A DNA stretch of 64,000 bases from NCBI RefSeq assembly GCF_017591435.1, contig NC_059301.1:28732112-28796111 (forward strand), in the 5' to 3' direction. Shown here piece after piece: positions 13,609-24,462 of the stretch. Source of the stretch: Portunus trituberculatus. Its lineage: Eukaryota > Arthropoda > Malacostraca > Decapoda > Portunidae. The translations under genes and the position numbers were made by a program. The notes beneath the pieces were generated by a model that was not told where the DNA came from, ran no database searches, and saw only the letters and a program-made list of their open reading frames with translations. Numbering within the stretch: the stretch's first letter is position 1; every line of letters begins with the position of its first letter.

Positions 13609-13925
13609 TAAATAAATAAAATAAAAAACCCACCAAATTAATGAAACCTATTTTTGCTAAACTGAGAGACATGGGTCTTATTATCACCAGTTTCATTGAT
13701 GACATACTTATTTCCCAAAGCTCTTTAGAGGGATGTCTTGAGAGCATAAATGCCACTATAGAATTTAAAAAAGAATGTGAAAACTGCATTATAGAAGTTT
13801 GGAATTTGCAATGACTTTAGCATTAAAGAAAGAGAAAGGTAATTTCGACAAATGGATGACTATCACATATGAAATGAAGACAGATCTGCTGTGGTGGTTA
13901 AATCACATTGCAGTGCAAAATACAA
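12551..13925 (+). pseudogene. DIRS-like reverse transcriptase of D1, interrupted
   Basis: After a linker with GRLQNFVNEWHKI (about 12630), the RT reads EEIVKLLELKVIKV, WRKKDGGFRMILNLEKLNEH, VYYSVKIAEEQQRF and FTCLPNGV. At about 13153 it is broken by a SINE. It resumes at about 13635 with LMKPIFAKLRDMG and the catalytic SFIDDILIS, then LLWWLNHI at about 13890. KDG-FR-I-NLK-LN and LPNG are typical DIRS RT blocks. Both aspartates of the IDD site remain. Confidence 0.82.
13155..13628 (+). mobile_element. tRNA-SINE (type 2), copy 1, inside D1 RT
   Basis: The head is tRNA-like: an A-box-like TAGTGGATAAGATGG and a B box GGTTCGAATCCCACC near 13211. The body contains CGAGTGATTTAAAGTTACC and GCCTACAGGTGCTATAGGC, followed by an A-rich (TAAA)n and (TAA)n tail to about 13628. 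Copies at 13944 and 50487 share head and body. It splits the DIRS RT between the LPNG and IDD motifs. Confidence 0.85.
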
Positions 13926-13943
13926 AATTTTTTTCAGAGAGGT

Positions 13944-14115
13944 ACTGAAATAAGAGGTGGTGGCATAGTGGATAAGGTGGTGAGTACGGGATCAGGAAGA
14001 TGTCCCCATGCAGGTTTGAATCCCACCATGTATCACCTTGATACTTTGCTATTTATCGAGTGGTTTAAAGTTACTTACAGGTCACCATGATACCCAGGTT
14101 CCAGGTGGTTAGTTG
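13944..14115 (+). mobile_element. tRNA-SINE (type 2), copy 2, 3'-truncated, inside D1
   Basis: The head GGTGGCATAGTGGATAAGGTGG and B-box GGTTTGAATCCCACC match the copies at 13155 and 50487. The body stops after CAGGTTCCAGGTGGTTAG without the A-rich tail. It separates the RT end from the RNase H of D1. Confidence 0.8.
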
Positions 14116-14149
14116 GGGTAGTTACCTAAATTCTCGGCAAATCAATGGA

Positions 14150-14607
14150 AAATAGTCCTTAACTGAATCATATTTGCACATCAATTTAAAAGAACTGAAA
14201 GCCATATTACTGGTAATGCAATCATTTGCACATCAGATCATAGGGAAGAATGTTTGGGTGTTTTATGATAACATGACAGCAGTCCACTATGTGAATAATA
14301 TGGGTGGCACTAAATTAGCATTGTGTGTTGACATCTGCTTGAAATTTGGGATTGATGTGTAATGTCTGATGTCTGGATTACATGCTCTCATGTACCAGGT
14401 AAAGTTAATCTGGTGGCAGATGCTGCATCACGGCAGTTTGATGAGACATTTTTAGAGAGCTTTGTGAGATCTTTGGAATCCCAAGCATTGATCTCTTTGC
14501 CTCCAGACTCAATGAACAGGTGCCTCATTTTTGCTCATAGAAACCTGACCCAGAAGCAGAACACTTTGATACTTTTTCAATATATTGGCCACAGTACTCT
14601 AGGTTAG
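14150..14607 (+). pseudogene. DIRS-like RNase H domain of D1
   Basis: Codons read LHINLKELKAILLVMQSF, then VWVFYDNMTAVHYVNNMGGT (about 14250) and, after one stop near 14360, CSHVPGKVNLVADAASRQF. The HINLKEL, DN-TAV-YIN-MGG and HIPGK-N--AD--SR blocks are the RNase H core of DIRS-like and related elements. The stop after GIDV breaks the frame. Confidence 0.8.
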
Positions 14608-14610
14608 GAC

Positions 14611-15364
14611 AGTTCAGTGCGCCTACTGGCGGGTTTACGCGCTAGGGGATGTTCGGTTATTGCACTAAGTGTCTTAAGTTCTTTATTTTTATCCACAAGC
14701 TATCAAAATTGTTGCCATTAAGTAGTCAGTAAATCCTCTTGCTTGTCAAGGAGTAAAAAAGAATAAATAAAATAAAAATAAAAAAAAATTAGAAAAAGGA
14801 TTGCAAACTAATTTTGTATTTTTTTCCTGAGGAATGGCAGAGTCAGGTCATCAGGCAGGCACACAAGTGCAAATCGACTCACTTTCTGGTCACCACAATG
14901 GAAGGACACACTGACGCTTCCCTGTCTCCTACTGTCTGTTGTACAGCCACACCAAGGAAAAAAAGTCTCTCCATCCAATGATGTTCAATAAATAAGTGGA
15001 ACTTGGGGCAATAACTGAAATTAAATGCTGTCTCATCTTATGTTTCTTCTCACCACTCACTATATTAGATTGGGTAACTCGATAGGACATAACAGTAAAT
15101 ATTATGTAAATTACCAGTCTCATTTTCACTTTTATAACCAGCACCCTTACTGTATATATTTATTTATGACAATCAGCTACAGAGATCTTCATATTCTCCC
15201 ACTTTTTTTTTTTTTTTTTTTAGCAAAATCATGCATTAAACTGAATAGAAAACCGTTATTCCGTTTTTCCTGAAGTAATGAGAGATATGGCAATGTGGCA
15301 TGGATAATTAATCAGCTTCACCCTGTGGGCCAGTACAACTTAGTTTTACTATAGCCAGTAATGC
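14611..15364. other. Intronic DNA between D1 and D2
   Basis: No coding sequence is recognisable. There is an A-rich stretch near 14755-14795 and a poly-T run at 15204-15222. The true end of D1 could lie here. Confidence 0.5.
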
Positions 15365-15593
15365 CCTACCCTTGTTGGCACGCTACCCTCCATGGGTATT
15401 TTACTTCACCAAATCACCCTCTGCTGAGGTAAGCATTCCCATGAGATCAGCTGTTCCGGTCCACACCGTCAGTTGCTGGTTCGCACCCATACCGGTCGGA
15501 CGTTCGCTCTACTGCTCTGTATTTTTCTGCCAGTCCTACTGCCACGTCATCGGAGACGTAGGTATTTTGTATTATGGGGCTCAATTTGTTTAT

Positions 15594-15745
15594 TTGGCAT
15601 GGGTTGGGCCTGCCATTTAGCTATTTGATATGGGTTGGGCCTACCAATTGTGTTCTGGTATGGGTTGGGCCTACCAGTTACTTTGTTTTGTGGCATGGGT
15701 TAGGCCTGCCATTGTGCTATGGTAAGGGTTGGGCCTACCATTCTG
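15594..15745 (+). repeat. Five tandem mini-hairpins, about 31-bp spacing
   Basis: Five units share the loop core TGGGTTGGGCC (with small variants) flanked by complementary arms. Arms read TGGCA/TGCCA in units 1 and 4, CTGGTA/TACCAG in unit 3 and ATGGTA/TACCAT in unit 5; unit 2 has one mismatch. Substitutions on one arm are matched on the other, so the stems covary. Confidence 0.75.
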
Positions 15746-15976
15746 CCATTTTTTAACAATTATCATATATTGGGGCAGTGGTTGTTTACGGTACGGATTA
15801 CCATGTGCAGGTTGGGAGTCATATCTTGCTCTGGGGACAGCAATGCACTTCTGCTTGTGGCCTCTACCCGGGTTCCCGGCAGGAGTGTAAGCTGGTCATC
15901 CAGAGATGAGGCATCATTCCCGTGGTATGAGTAGCAGCTCCAGTGCTTCCCCTGTGCATCATGGCCATAGCATGTT

Positions 15977-16925
15977 GTGTTGGATGAACTGGTGGTGTTG
16001 AGTGCAGAAGTAGCAAAACTTAGTGCCAATACACAACCATCCTCAGCGCAGGGGATGAATTTTCAGGCGAGTACTTCCACAAAGCATCAGTCACCTGCTA
16101 ACTTTTCTGGATTTGTTGATGATGGTAGTGAGGAAGGTGAAATCATGGAAGTAACCCAAAAAGTGTTTTGTTTCAGAATGCAAAGGATTTGGGTCCTCCT
16201 GACACAGTTTCTGGGGACATCGACAACAAGATTGCTGGGATGGTCAACTTCCTGTTTGACAAAGGTATGCAGGAGGAGGATTACAAGGCCATCTCAGAGG
16301 ATGGGATTACCACTCGCCCTAATAATTGTCCTGCGCTGGCTCCTATAGAGTGCAACTCCTTAGATCTGGGAGGCCTTCAAAACGGATGTTAGGAAGGCAG
16401 ACGCCCGACTCAAAAATGTAAGTGGGGACATTCTTAAGGTAGGTATCATCCTTACAAAGTCACTTCTGGCTCTGGATCAGGTTGTACAGGAGGATGGTCA
16501 CCCATTGGTTGAACAGGAAGTGAACAGGATTAATGGCACTTTGGCATTCCTGGGGCATGCCAACCACAAAAATAACTTGGCGAGGCATTTTGTTATGAAG
16601 TGGGAAATTAACCCAAAATATTCACACCTGTGTTCTGATAAGTGGCCAATGTCTCACATGTTGTTTGGAGATGAAGTATCTCAGTCTGCCAGGCAGATCA
16701 CGGACACGGAGAAGCTGAAACATAAGTTTGCAGCCAAGAAAAACCCTGTCCCATGGAGGTTCACTGGTGGCAGGTCCAGAGGCTTCTGGGGGAAATCCAT
16801 TCAGTGATAGTGAATTACTAATGAAATACCGCAGTATTTCATTGGTAATTCACTATCACTCACTGCCACGGAATCCAGGTTATCCTCATGGCATGAGCGT
16901 ATATGAATACTAAGATATGATATCC
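15977..16925 (+). pseudogene. DIRS-like gag protein of D2, frame-broken
   Basis: Codons show NAKDLGPPDTV, IDNKIAGMVNFLFDKGMQ and RPNNCPALAPIECN, then GTLAFLGHANHKNNLARHF. Each block aligns with D1 gag. The frame shifts near 16380 and is broken at 16804-16859 by a perfect-looking hairpin not present in D1. Homology to D1 resumes near 16866. Confidence 0.65.
16804..16859. repeat. 56-bp palindrome (26-bp arms, 4-bp loop)
   Basis: Arms 16804-16829 and 16834-16859 are reverse complements with one mismatch, around the loop CGCA. It lies inside D2 gag and is absent from the homologous place in D1 (about 12470), so it looks like a local foldback insertion. Confidence 0.85.
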
Positions 16926-17325
16926 ATTATAGCAGGCAATAGAGGAGTGGAAACATAAATTTCATGGTGAAAGACAACACGCCAAGCTAATAGGGTCACA
17001 AGAAGAAGAAGAAGCCGAGTCGCCGTGAGTCTCCGCATTGTCTGTGACCGATCTCATCTCTGCTTTATTTTCTGGTATTCCATGTAAGATTTCACTTTAT
17101 GCATTACAAAACAATTCTTTCTTGGGGGCAAGGTTTGTAAAAACCTAATAGAAATATATATAATTTTTTTTTAACCCATGTGGTATGTTGAGGACTAGCC
17201 CAGAACGCATCCCCCCTATTTCCATTATTTCCTATGGGAAAATTACGTCCGCTTAACGAATATTTGCTCTACGAACAGCTTTGACACCCCTATCCTGTTC
17301 GTTAAGTGGAGTATTGCTATACTAA
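16926..17325. other. Unassigned intronic DNA with a small inverted motif
   Basis: No gene is seen. GTCCGCTTAACGAA (about 17249) and TTCGTTAAGTGGAG (about 17299) form an imperfect inverted pair, suggestive of an old DNA transposon or foldback repeat. Family unknown. Confidence 0.4.
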
Positions 17326-17645
17326 AACTTTCAACATTGCAACAGAGGAGAGAAAGAGGAGACCTAACTGCTATATACAGAGCATGGAAGGGGATGGTTA
17401 CAGTAAAAAAAAGAAGACCTATTAATGTGGGACTCAAGAAATACAAGGGGACACGGCATGAAACTAAAAAAGACTATGTGTACAAGATACATTAAGAAAT
17501 ATAGTTTTCTAAACAGAAGAATAGAAACATGGAACAAGTTGGATGAAACAGTAGTTCAAGGAGGAAATATTCATGACTTTAAGGCTAAACTGGATGAGTA
17601 TAGGTAGGGAGATAGGACAGCATGAGCATAGCTCTTTTCTTAAAA
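17326..17645 (+). mobile_element. LINE-A-related copy E2a, 3' fragment
   Basis: This encodes only the C-terminal end of an RT ORF: RRGDLTAIYRAW-like codons, then KYSFLNRRIETWNKLDET and FKAKLDEY. The stop is followed by the family's typical ATAGGACAGCATGAGCATAG 3' UTR. It ends without the TAGGTAAATACA tail and leads straight into ORF1 of E2b. Confidence 0.75.
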
Positions 17646-17649
17646 AAAA

Positions 17650-18426
17650 GAGGAGATTCAGGAAATAAGGAAGCAAAATGACATTCTAAAACCCACATGC
17701 CAAAATTATGAAAGCTCTTTAAAGAGCTTGCAGGTTAAAGTGCAGGACGGGATTATAGACAGGGCAGAAGGTGGTATAGGTGATAACAAGTTGAAAGAAC
17801 TAAGACATGAATGGAAACAAAAGCAAGAAGAGGAAAAAGTCAAATTTTCAGAAGTAGTAAGGAGACAAATTCAGAACACGAAAGTCGCTGTAATAGAAGT
17901 TATCAAGGAGAAGGAAAATTTGGTGCAGGATGCAGTGGACAAGAAAAAATTGCTTAATGATTATAGGATGAGGGAAAAGAAAAATGCAAATAAATTCATG
18001 AGAGAATGTGAAGAAAGGGAATTGGCCAAAACTGTTATCAAACGAGTACAAGACGGTACAAAAAAATTTGTCCAAGAGGTGGAGGAAGTGATTAGGCTGG
18101 GAAGATACAGTGAAGGGGACAGGAGACCAATGAAGTTGAGAATGAGATTTCAAGTGGTTGTAAAAGAAATTATGGCTAGAAAAGGGAAGCTGGCCGATGA
18201 TGTGGAATACAAGGAAATATGGATAAAAAGAGATATGAACTTAGAGGAAAGGGGAAAGGAGAAAGTGCTAACAGGTGAAGCTAAGGAAAAAAAAAACGAG
18301 AAAAGGACAGAGATAGAGAAGAAGAATTTTTACTGGAGGGTTCTGGATATGAGACTAAAGAAGTGGTACCTAAGGAAAAAAAGAGGAGGTCGTGGAGGAG
18401 GCAATAAATTAAGAGTGTTATACTAA
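17650..18426 (+). pseudogene. LINE-A ORF1 protein of E2b (5'-truncated)
   Basis: This is an open stretch of about 250 codons without an upstream ATG in its frame. It is Lys/Glu-rich and predicted coiled coil over the first half. Toward the end RRPMKLRMRFQVVVKEIM corresponds to RPIKILLKSQAATEEIL of E6. FYWRVLDMRLKKWYLRKK close to the end is the basic tail. It would bind element RNA. The start is missing because the copy is 5'-truncated. Confidence 0.7.
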
Positions 18427-19120
18427 CATAGATGAGTTATTATCAAGCATATTGGAAGTTCGGGATTATTCAAAAGAGAAAAAGCCAGATGTAATGTGCA
18501 TCGTTGAAACAAAACTGAAAAAAAGAGATCTATGTCAACTTTAAAGAGGAAGGATATGATACATGGAGAAGAGACAGGAAGGATAAAGGGGAGGAGGGGT
18601 GCTAATAATGATTTGTGATAATATATGTGTGGAGGATGTGCAATATGGAGAGGACAAAGTGGAAGTAATGTGAGTAACAATCAAAACAGAGGAATTGAAG
18701 AAGAGATAAATTATAGTTACATATGTGCCACCTAAGACATGGGGAACAGAAGAACATAAAGATATGCAAAGAGAGGTGATAAAGTGCCTAGATAACATGA
18801 TAAGAAGAGATAGAAGAATACTCTTAGTTGGAGACTTTAACCGTAAAAATAAACTGGAGAGAGATGGAAGTAATGGATAATGCTGGGCAGTGGAGCAAGA
18901 AAGTGTTACAGTTGACTATGGTTAATACAATGGACCAGTGGGTGGAGGAGTCAACAAGGTACATGGGGGAAGAAGAACCATCGTTGCTTGACCTAGTTTT
19001 CACAAAGAAACCAGATCCCCCTCCAATCATACAGTACCTTAGTCCAATGGGGAAAAGTGATCATGTGACATTAGAGATGCAAATGCAGGAGGAAGATAAG
19101 TTACAGAGAGGATTATAAAG
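18415..19120 (+). pseudogene. LINE-A endonuclease of E2b, decayed
   Basis: The N-terminal KPDVMCIVETKLKK block (about 18490) is followed by TYVPPKTWGTEEH (about 18720), LLVGDFNRK (about 18825) and, in another frame, LLDLVFTKKPD and PMGKSDHVTLEM. GDFN and SDH catalytic blocks survive, but at least three frame changes separate them. Confidence 0.8.
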
Positions 19121-19159
19121 GAGAGAGATTAAATTATGCAAAAGTGGATTTTGAAAAAT

Positions 19160-21345
19160 TAAGGATTTATTTTGCTGATATTGAGTGGAGTAATATTATG
19201 TGCAGAAAGACTGTATAAGAGCTTGTATGCTAGATGCATACAAGCTAAAAAGACAAAAGATAAAGCTTGGAAGAAACTCATAAAACAGAGAAATGACTAT
19301 AACAGATGGCAGTACAAAGATGCCAGAAATGAATATATTAGAGTAAGGAGAGAGGAAGAAAGAAACTTTGAGAAAGATGTAGTGGATAAAAGCAAAGATG
19401 AACCCAAACTTTTCTACAAGTTTATAAACGACAAAACAAAGAATAAGGAAACAACTGAAAAAATAATTAAAGAAGGGAAGACATACCAAACAGAAGGAAA
19501 TGTGTGAAATAATGAATGAGAGCTTCAAAAAGGTATTCACTGTAGAAGATGATTTCACAGAACCTAATATGACAATGGATTGCCAAGGATTACAGGAGAT
19601 TGCAGTCCACAAAGAGAATATTGGAAGATTACTGGATAAGATGGAAGTCAGAAAAGCAATGGGGCCAGATGGTGTATCTGGCTGGGTGTTAAAAGAATGT
19701 AAAGAGCAATTACTGGATAAAATCTAGGAAATAATTAAAAGTTCAATAAATGAAGGGAAAGTTCCACTAGAATGGAAGAGAGCCAACATAATACTGATAT
19801 TTAAAGGAGGAAAGGCAACTGAACCACTAAACTACAGACAGACCAGTGTCACTTACAAGTGTCGTAGGGAAGTTATGTGAAATAATTATCAAAGAAAAAT
19901 GGGTTAAATTTCTAGAAGAGGAGCAAGTCATATCGAACAGACAATTTGGGTTCAAGACAGGGTGGCCAAGTGTATCAAACTTATTAAGCTTTTACTCAAG
20001 AGTTATTGCAAGACTTGAAAACAGAGATGGATGGGCAGACACAGTATACCGGGACATTAAAAAGACTTTTGATAAAGTCTCTAATTGAATATTTCTTTGG
20101 AAACTAGAAAACATAGGAGGACTGCGTGGAATCTTGCTCAAATGGACAAGAGATTATTTGAACGATAGGAAAATGAGAACTATGATCAGAGATACATACT
20201 CATCTTGGGATAAAGTAACTAGCGGAGTGCCACAACGGTCAGTGTTTCAAGTTTATTTAAATGACATTCACATTGGGATAAACAGTTGTATAAATTTATT
20301 CACTGATGATGCAAAGTTCCTAAGAGTTATCAAAACCAGAGATGACTGTCTATTGTTGCAGTAAGATTTAAACAAGATCTATGAAAGGAGCAAGAAGTGG
20401 AAATTGGAATTTAATGCCAAGAAAAGCCACATAATGGAACTAGGAAAGAGTAAGAGAAGACCTGTATGGAACTATTTAATGAGAGGAACAAATATATAAT
20501 GAAGACTAAAGAGGAAAAGATCTTGGAGTGATCATACAAGAAAATCTGAGCCTTGACAAACACATAAGCAAGATATTTGGACTATCATATAAAATGTTGA
20601 TTAATATAAGAGAGGCATTGCATGGATATAGATATGATGAAAAAAATCATCACAAGCATGATACACCAAAGGCTGGAATATGCAGCAGTGGTATGGTCTC
20701 CGAGCTCAAAAAGGATATAAGAAAATTGGAAAGGATACAGAAGATTGCTACAAAGATGGTGCCGGAATTAAAGGACCTCACATATGAAGGAAATGGGGCT
20801 GCCAACCTTACAAGATAGAAGAGAATGGGAACTAATAACAATGTATAAGATATTAAATGATAGCTAAGTAAGATATTTGGACTATCATATAAAATGTTGA
20901 CTAATAGAGGAGTGGCATTTCATTACATGGACAAAGATATGATGAAGAAAATCATCACAAGCATGATATGTCCAAGACTGGAATATGTAGCAGAGGTATG
21001 GTCTCTGAGCTCTAAAAAGGATATAAGAAAATTGGAAAGGATACAGGAGATTGCTACAAAGATGGTGCCAAAATTAAAGGACCTCACATATGAAGAACGA
21101 CTGAAGGAAATGGGACTACCAACCTTACTAGATAGAAGAGAACTTGGGAACCTAATAACAATGTATAAGATAGTAAATGATAATGAAAAAATAGACAAAG
21201 AAGACCTGGTGCTGTTGGCAGAAGATGATGGAAGGACAAGAGGACATGAAAAGAAGATCAGGATAAGGCAGTGTGTGAAGGATATTGGAAAATATGTACA
21301 GTTTTCCACACAGAACAGTGGAAAAATGGAATGCATTGGATAATG
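19160..21345 (+). pseudogene. LINE-A reverse transcriptase of E2b, decayed
   Basis: Blocks are KAMGPDGVSGWVLKECK (about 19660), SNRQFGFKTGWPSVSNL, a degraded KKTFDKVSN, TSGVPQRSVFQVY and an altered catalytic site LFTDDAKFL (about 20300; FTDD instead of FADD). The C-terminal half is partly duplicated (20566-20865 and 20866-21180). Numerous stops make it inactive. Confidence 0.85.
20566..21180 (+). repeat. Tandem duplication of about 300 bp within E2b
   Basis: The block beginning AAGATATTTGGACTATCATA occurs at 20570 and again at 20870, and the following roughly 300 bases align with scattered substitutions and small indels. No other copy in the window has this duplication. Confidence 0.85.
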
Positions 21346-21457
21346 AAGTTGTTACAGCACATAATGTGCATAACTTTAAGGAAAAATTAGATAAATGGAC
21401 ATATGGAGACAGGACACCATGAGCCCCATTAGAACCCTGCAAAATCCAACTAGGTAA

Positions 21458-21460
<3 letters not shown>

Positions 21461-21535
<75 letters not shown>
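21461..21535. repeat. (CA)n tract joining E2b and E3
   Basis: A pure CA run directly follows the AACTAGGTAAATA end of E2b and directly precedes the truncated 5' end of E3. Confidence 0.95.
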
Positions 21536-21537
<2 letters not shown>

Positions 21538-21599
21538 GAAAGGACTAAAGAAACTTACGTATGAGCGGAATGTAATGTATTCCAACATAAATGGAGTGA

Positions 21600-22417
21600 T
21601 ATCGGGATCGGGATTTTAGAACTCAACGATTACTTGAGGGACAAGAACCCAGATATTGTGGGTCTTACTGAAACAAAACTGAGAGAGGGAGAAGACCTGA
21701 TGATGGTTGGAGAAGGGAAATATAATGTTTGGAAAAGAAATAGAGTAGGTAAGATGGGAGGAGGAGTGATGTTGCTGGTTAAAAAGATATAAAGGTGGAT
21801 CAAGTGAAAGAAGGTATGGGAAAGGCAGAAGTGCTAAAGATCAGAGCAGAAACTAATGAAGGAAAAAGAGGCACTACATAGTGGTGTACGTACCACCTAA
21901 GACAAATGCATGGTCAGTACAGGAATATGAAGAAATGATAAGTGATACAGGAACATGTCTGGAAGAAATGTTGGGTGGCTGTGAACGAACTATAATGATG
22001 GGAGATTTTAATTGTAAAGAGGTGTGTTGGGAGGACTGGTCAATGGAAGGATCAGAGACAACATGGGGAAATACACTATTGACACTGGCAATGGAAAATG
22101 TGTTAACTCAGTGGGTCAAAGAAGATACTAGGTTTGGAGGAGAGGGAGCATCGTCAAGACTGGACTTGGTCTTTAGTACAGAGCCAATGGTCATTGAGGA
22201 GATGAGGGTGGAGTGCCCTTTAGCAAAGAGTGATCATGCAGTTTTGGAGTTCAAGGTGATAGATGAAGAGAAATCTAGAAGAAATGAAGAATATAAAGTG
22301 GGAAGATGGAATTATGCCAAGACAGATTTTGGAAACCTAAAGAAATTCTTTCAAGAGACAAATTGGATGAAATTCAAGAGTGCTAAGGAGCAAATGAAAA
22401 GTGGAAGGAATTTATAA
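21600..22417 (+). pseudogene. LINE-A endonuclease of E3, C-terminal two-thirds intact
   Basis: From 21881 a frame of 178 codons reads MVYVPPKTNAW, MMGDFNCKEV, SRLDLVFSTEPM and PLAKSDHAVLEF, the four diagnostic APE-like blocks. The N-terminal segment (from about 21600, with DIVGLTETKL) is in a different frame. This is the best preserved endonuclease in the E0/E1/E3 group. Confidence 0.88.
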
Positions 22418-22763
22418 AATATACAAAGAAGGTGAGAAAAATTTGTACCAATAAGACAACATAGAGAAGTTGGAAAGCAGGACTGGTTTAACGATAGATG
22501 TGAAAAGGCTAGAACAAGAAAAGAGGATGCATGGAAGAGGTGGAGAAGGAAAAGACGGATTAAGCAGTGGGAAAGTTACAAAAGAGCAAGAAATGAATAT
22601 GTGTTGATTAGAAGAGAAGAAAGAAAGAAACAAGAAAAGGATATAATTGATAAATGTAAAGACCAACCAAGGCTTTTTACAGACATGTGAACAACAACAT
22701 CAAAAATAGAGAAAGTATTGAAAGTTTAGAAGTAAATGGAGTATGCAGTGAAGATCCCAGGAA

Positions 22764-24330
22764 ATGGCAGAGGCTATGAATGGATGCTTTCGGAAGGTAT
22801 TCACAAAGGAGACTGCTTTTGACAAACCACTGGTAATGGAACAGAAAGGGATTATGAAGGAGTTTCAAGTAACTGTGGAGGAGATCAAGAATATGATGGG
22901 GAGTTTAGAAGTGAGAAAAGCTGTGGGACCTGATGGGGTATCAGGATGGATTTTAAGAGAATGCAGGAGCAACTGGCAGAAAAAGTTTGTGAAGTAATTG
23001 ATGCCTCATTAAGGGAAGGTGTAGTGCCCCAAGACTGGAAAAGAGCTAACATTGTCCCAATCTATAAATCAGGTAACAAGAGAGACCCATTGAACTATAG
23101 ACCAGTGTCACTTACAAGTGTGGTAGCTAAGATGTGTGAGAGGGTGGTGAAGAATAGATGGACAGACTTCTTGGAGAAAAATGACATACTTTGTGAGTGT
23201 CAATTTGGTTTTAGAAAAGGGCGTTCATGCACGACAAACCTGATATGTTACTATTCGAGGGTGATAGATGTAATACAGGAAAGAGATGGTTGGGCTGATG
23301 GAATATATCTGGATTTAAAAAAGGCCTTTGATAAGGTACCACACCGGAGACTGATCTGGAAACTTGAAATGGTAGGAGTGCATGGCAGTTTACTAAAATG
23401 GATGGAAGACTTTTGGTAGGAAGAGAAATGAGAACAATAATTAAGGACAGACCATCAGAATGGGGCTTGGTGGAGAGTGGAGTTCCACAGGGATCAGTGT
23501 TGGCACCAGTAATGTTCGCGGTCTACATAAATGACATGGTGGATGGGGTGTCCAGTTATGTGAGCCTATTTGCAGACGATGCAAAATTGTTAAGAAAAGT
23601 GAGATGTGACAAAGATTGCGAACTACTCCAGGAAGACTTGGACAGAATATGGAAATGGAGCTGTACATGGCAAATGGAGTTCAACACGACAAAATGCAAG
23701 AAAATAGAGTTTGGCAAGAGTGAAAGAAGAATCAGGAGTATGTACAAGATAGGAAATGAAGACATAAAACCAGTCATGAAGAAAAAGACCTTGGGGTGAC
23801 AATTACCAATGACCTATCGCCAGAGAGACATATAAACAAAATAATTGGAGAAGTATTGAACTTATTGAGGAACATAAGAGTGGCGTCATATTTAGATGAA
23901 GAAATGATGAAGAAAATAATTACTGCAATGATAAGACCGAGGCTTGAATATGCAACAATACAGTGGGCTCGAACTTAAAGAAACACATAAGGAAACTAGA
24001 GAAAGTACAGAGGGCTGCAACAAAATGGTGCCTGACTTAAGAGATTTGACTTATGAAGACAGACTGAAAAGAATGCAACTTCCGACCCTGGAAAACAGAA
24101 GAGAAAGGGAGACCTGATAGCAATATACAGAGTGATGATTGGCATGGAAAAATGGATAGGGAAGATCTGTGTATGTGGAATGAAAGAATGTCGAGAGGGC
24201 ATGGGAAAAACTAAAATGGCCACTTATAGGAGAGATGTGAAAAATATAGCTTCCTCATAGAAGGGTGGAAGCATGGAATAGTTTAGACGTGGAAGTGGTC
24301 AACGCAAGGAATATTCATGATTTTAAGAAA
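22764..24330 (+). pseudogene. LINE-A reverse transcriptase of E3, frame-broken
   Basis: Four overlapping frames cover KAVGPDGVSGWIL, PIYKSGNKRDPLNYRPVSL, QFGFRKGRSC, LDLKKAFDKVPH, SGVPQGSVLAPV, the intact catalytic LFADDAKLL and LGVTITND..., each at the same break points as E1 (for example MEDF|LVGREM). Shared breaks argue for a common defective or mis-assembled source rather than independent decay. Confidence 0.88.
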
Positions 24331-24408
24331 AGCTGGACATTAATAGATATGGAGACGGGACAACACGAGCATAGCTCTTTTCCGTATGTTACAATTAGGT
24401 AAATACAA

Positions 24409-24410
<2 letters not shown>

Positions 24411-24461
<51 letters not shown>
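24411..24461. repeat. (CA)n tract joining E3 and E4
   Basis: A CA run between the 3' end of E3 and the truncated 5' end of E4, in the same strand register. Confidence 0.95.

Positions 24462-24462
<1 letters not shown>

Larger units (their letters stand above)
11100..14610 (+). mobile_element. DIRS-like retroelement D1, degenerate and SINE-interrupted
   Basis: From left to right there is a leader with short hairpins, a gag-like region, a reverse transcriptase and an RNase H domain. The order, the LPNG block after the RT B motif and the lack of protease or DDE integrase match DIRS-type tyrosine-recombinase retrotransposons. No tyrosine recombinase is visible; the copy stops after RNase H near 14600. 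Two SINE insertions split the polymerase. The leader and gag are homologous to D2 at 15365-16925. Confidence 0.8.
15365..16925 (+). mobile_element. DIRS-like retroelement D2, 5' leader and gag only
   Basis: The leader aligns with that of D1 (for example TTCCCATGAGAT and CAGTTGCTG at both) and is followed by five hairpin repeats and a gag-like region. The element ends after gag; no polymerase follows. D1 and D2 are diverged relatives rather than recent duplicates. Confidence 0.68.
17646..21460 (+). mobile_element. LINE-A-related copy E2b, near full length, old
   Basis: This holds truncated ORF1, endonuclease, RT, C-terminal domain and the 3' end AACTAGGTAAATA followed by (CA)n. It differs clearly from E1/E3 and from E6/E7, and has many stops, so it is one of the older array members. 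An internal direct duplication of about 300 bp lies in the C-terminal coding part. Its tail is the tract against which E3 begins. Confidence 0.88.
21536..24410 (+). mobile_element. LINE-A copy E3, 5'-truncated, near-identical to E1
   Basis: This begins inside the end of ORF1 and runs through endonuclease, RT and C-terminal domain to ACAATTAGGTAAATACAAAT plus (CA)n. It is the inverted near-duplicate of E1. Differences are mostly one-base indels; a short deletion near 23882 removes codons around the GVAF/IRVAF position. It lies antisense to nidogen. Confidence 0.92.

Noticed and set aside
12551..14607. Possible retroviral or LTR (Gypsy-like) pol
   Set aside because: The RT block LPNG, the RNase H form with MGGT and HVPGK, and the lack of protease, integrase and LTRs fit DIRS-like elements better.
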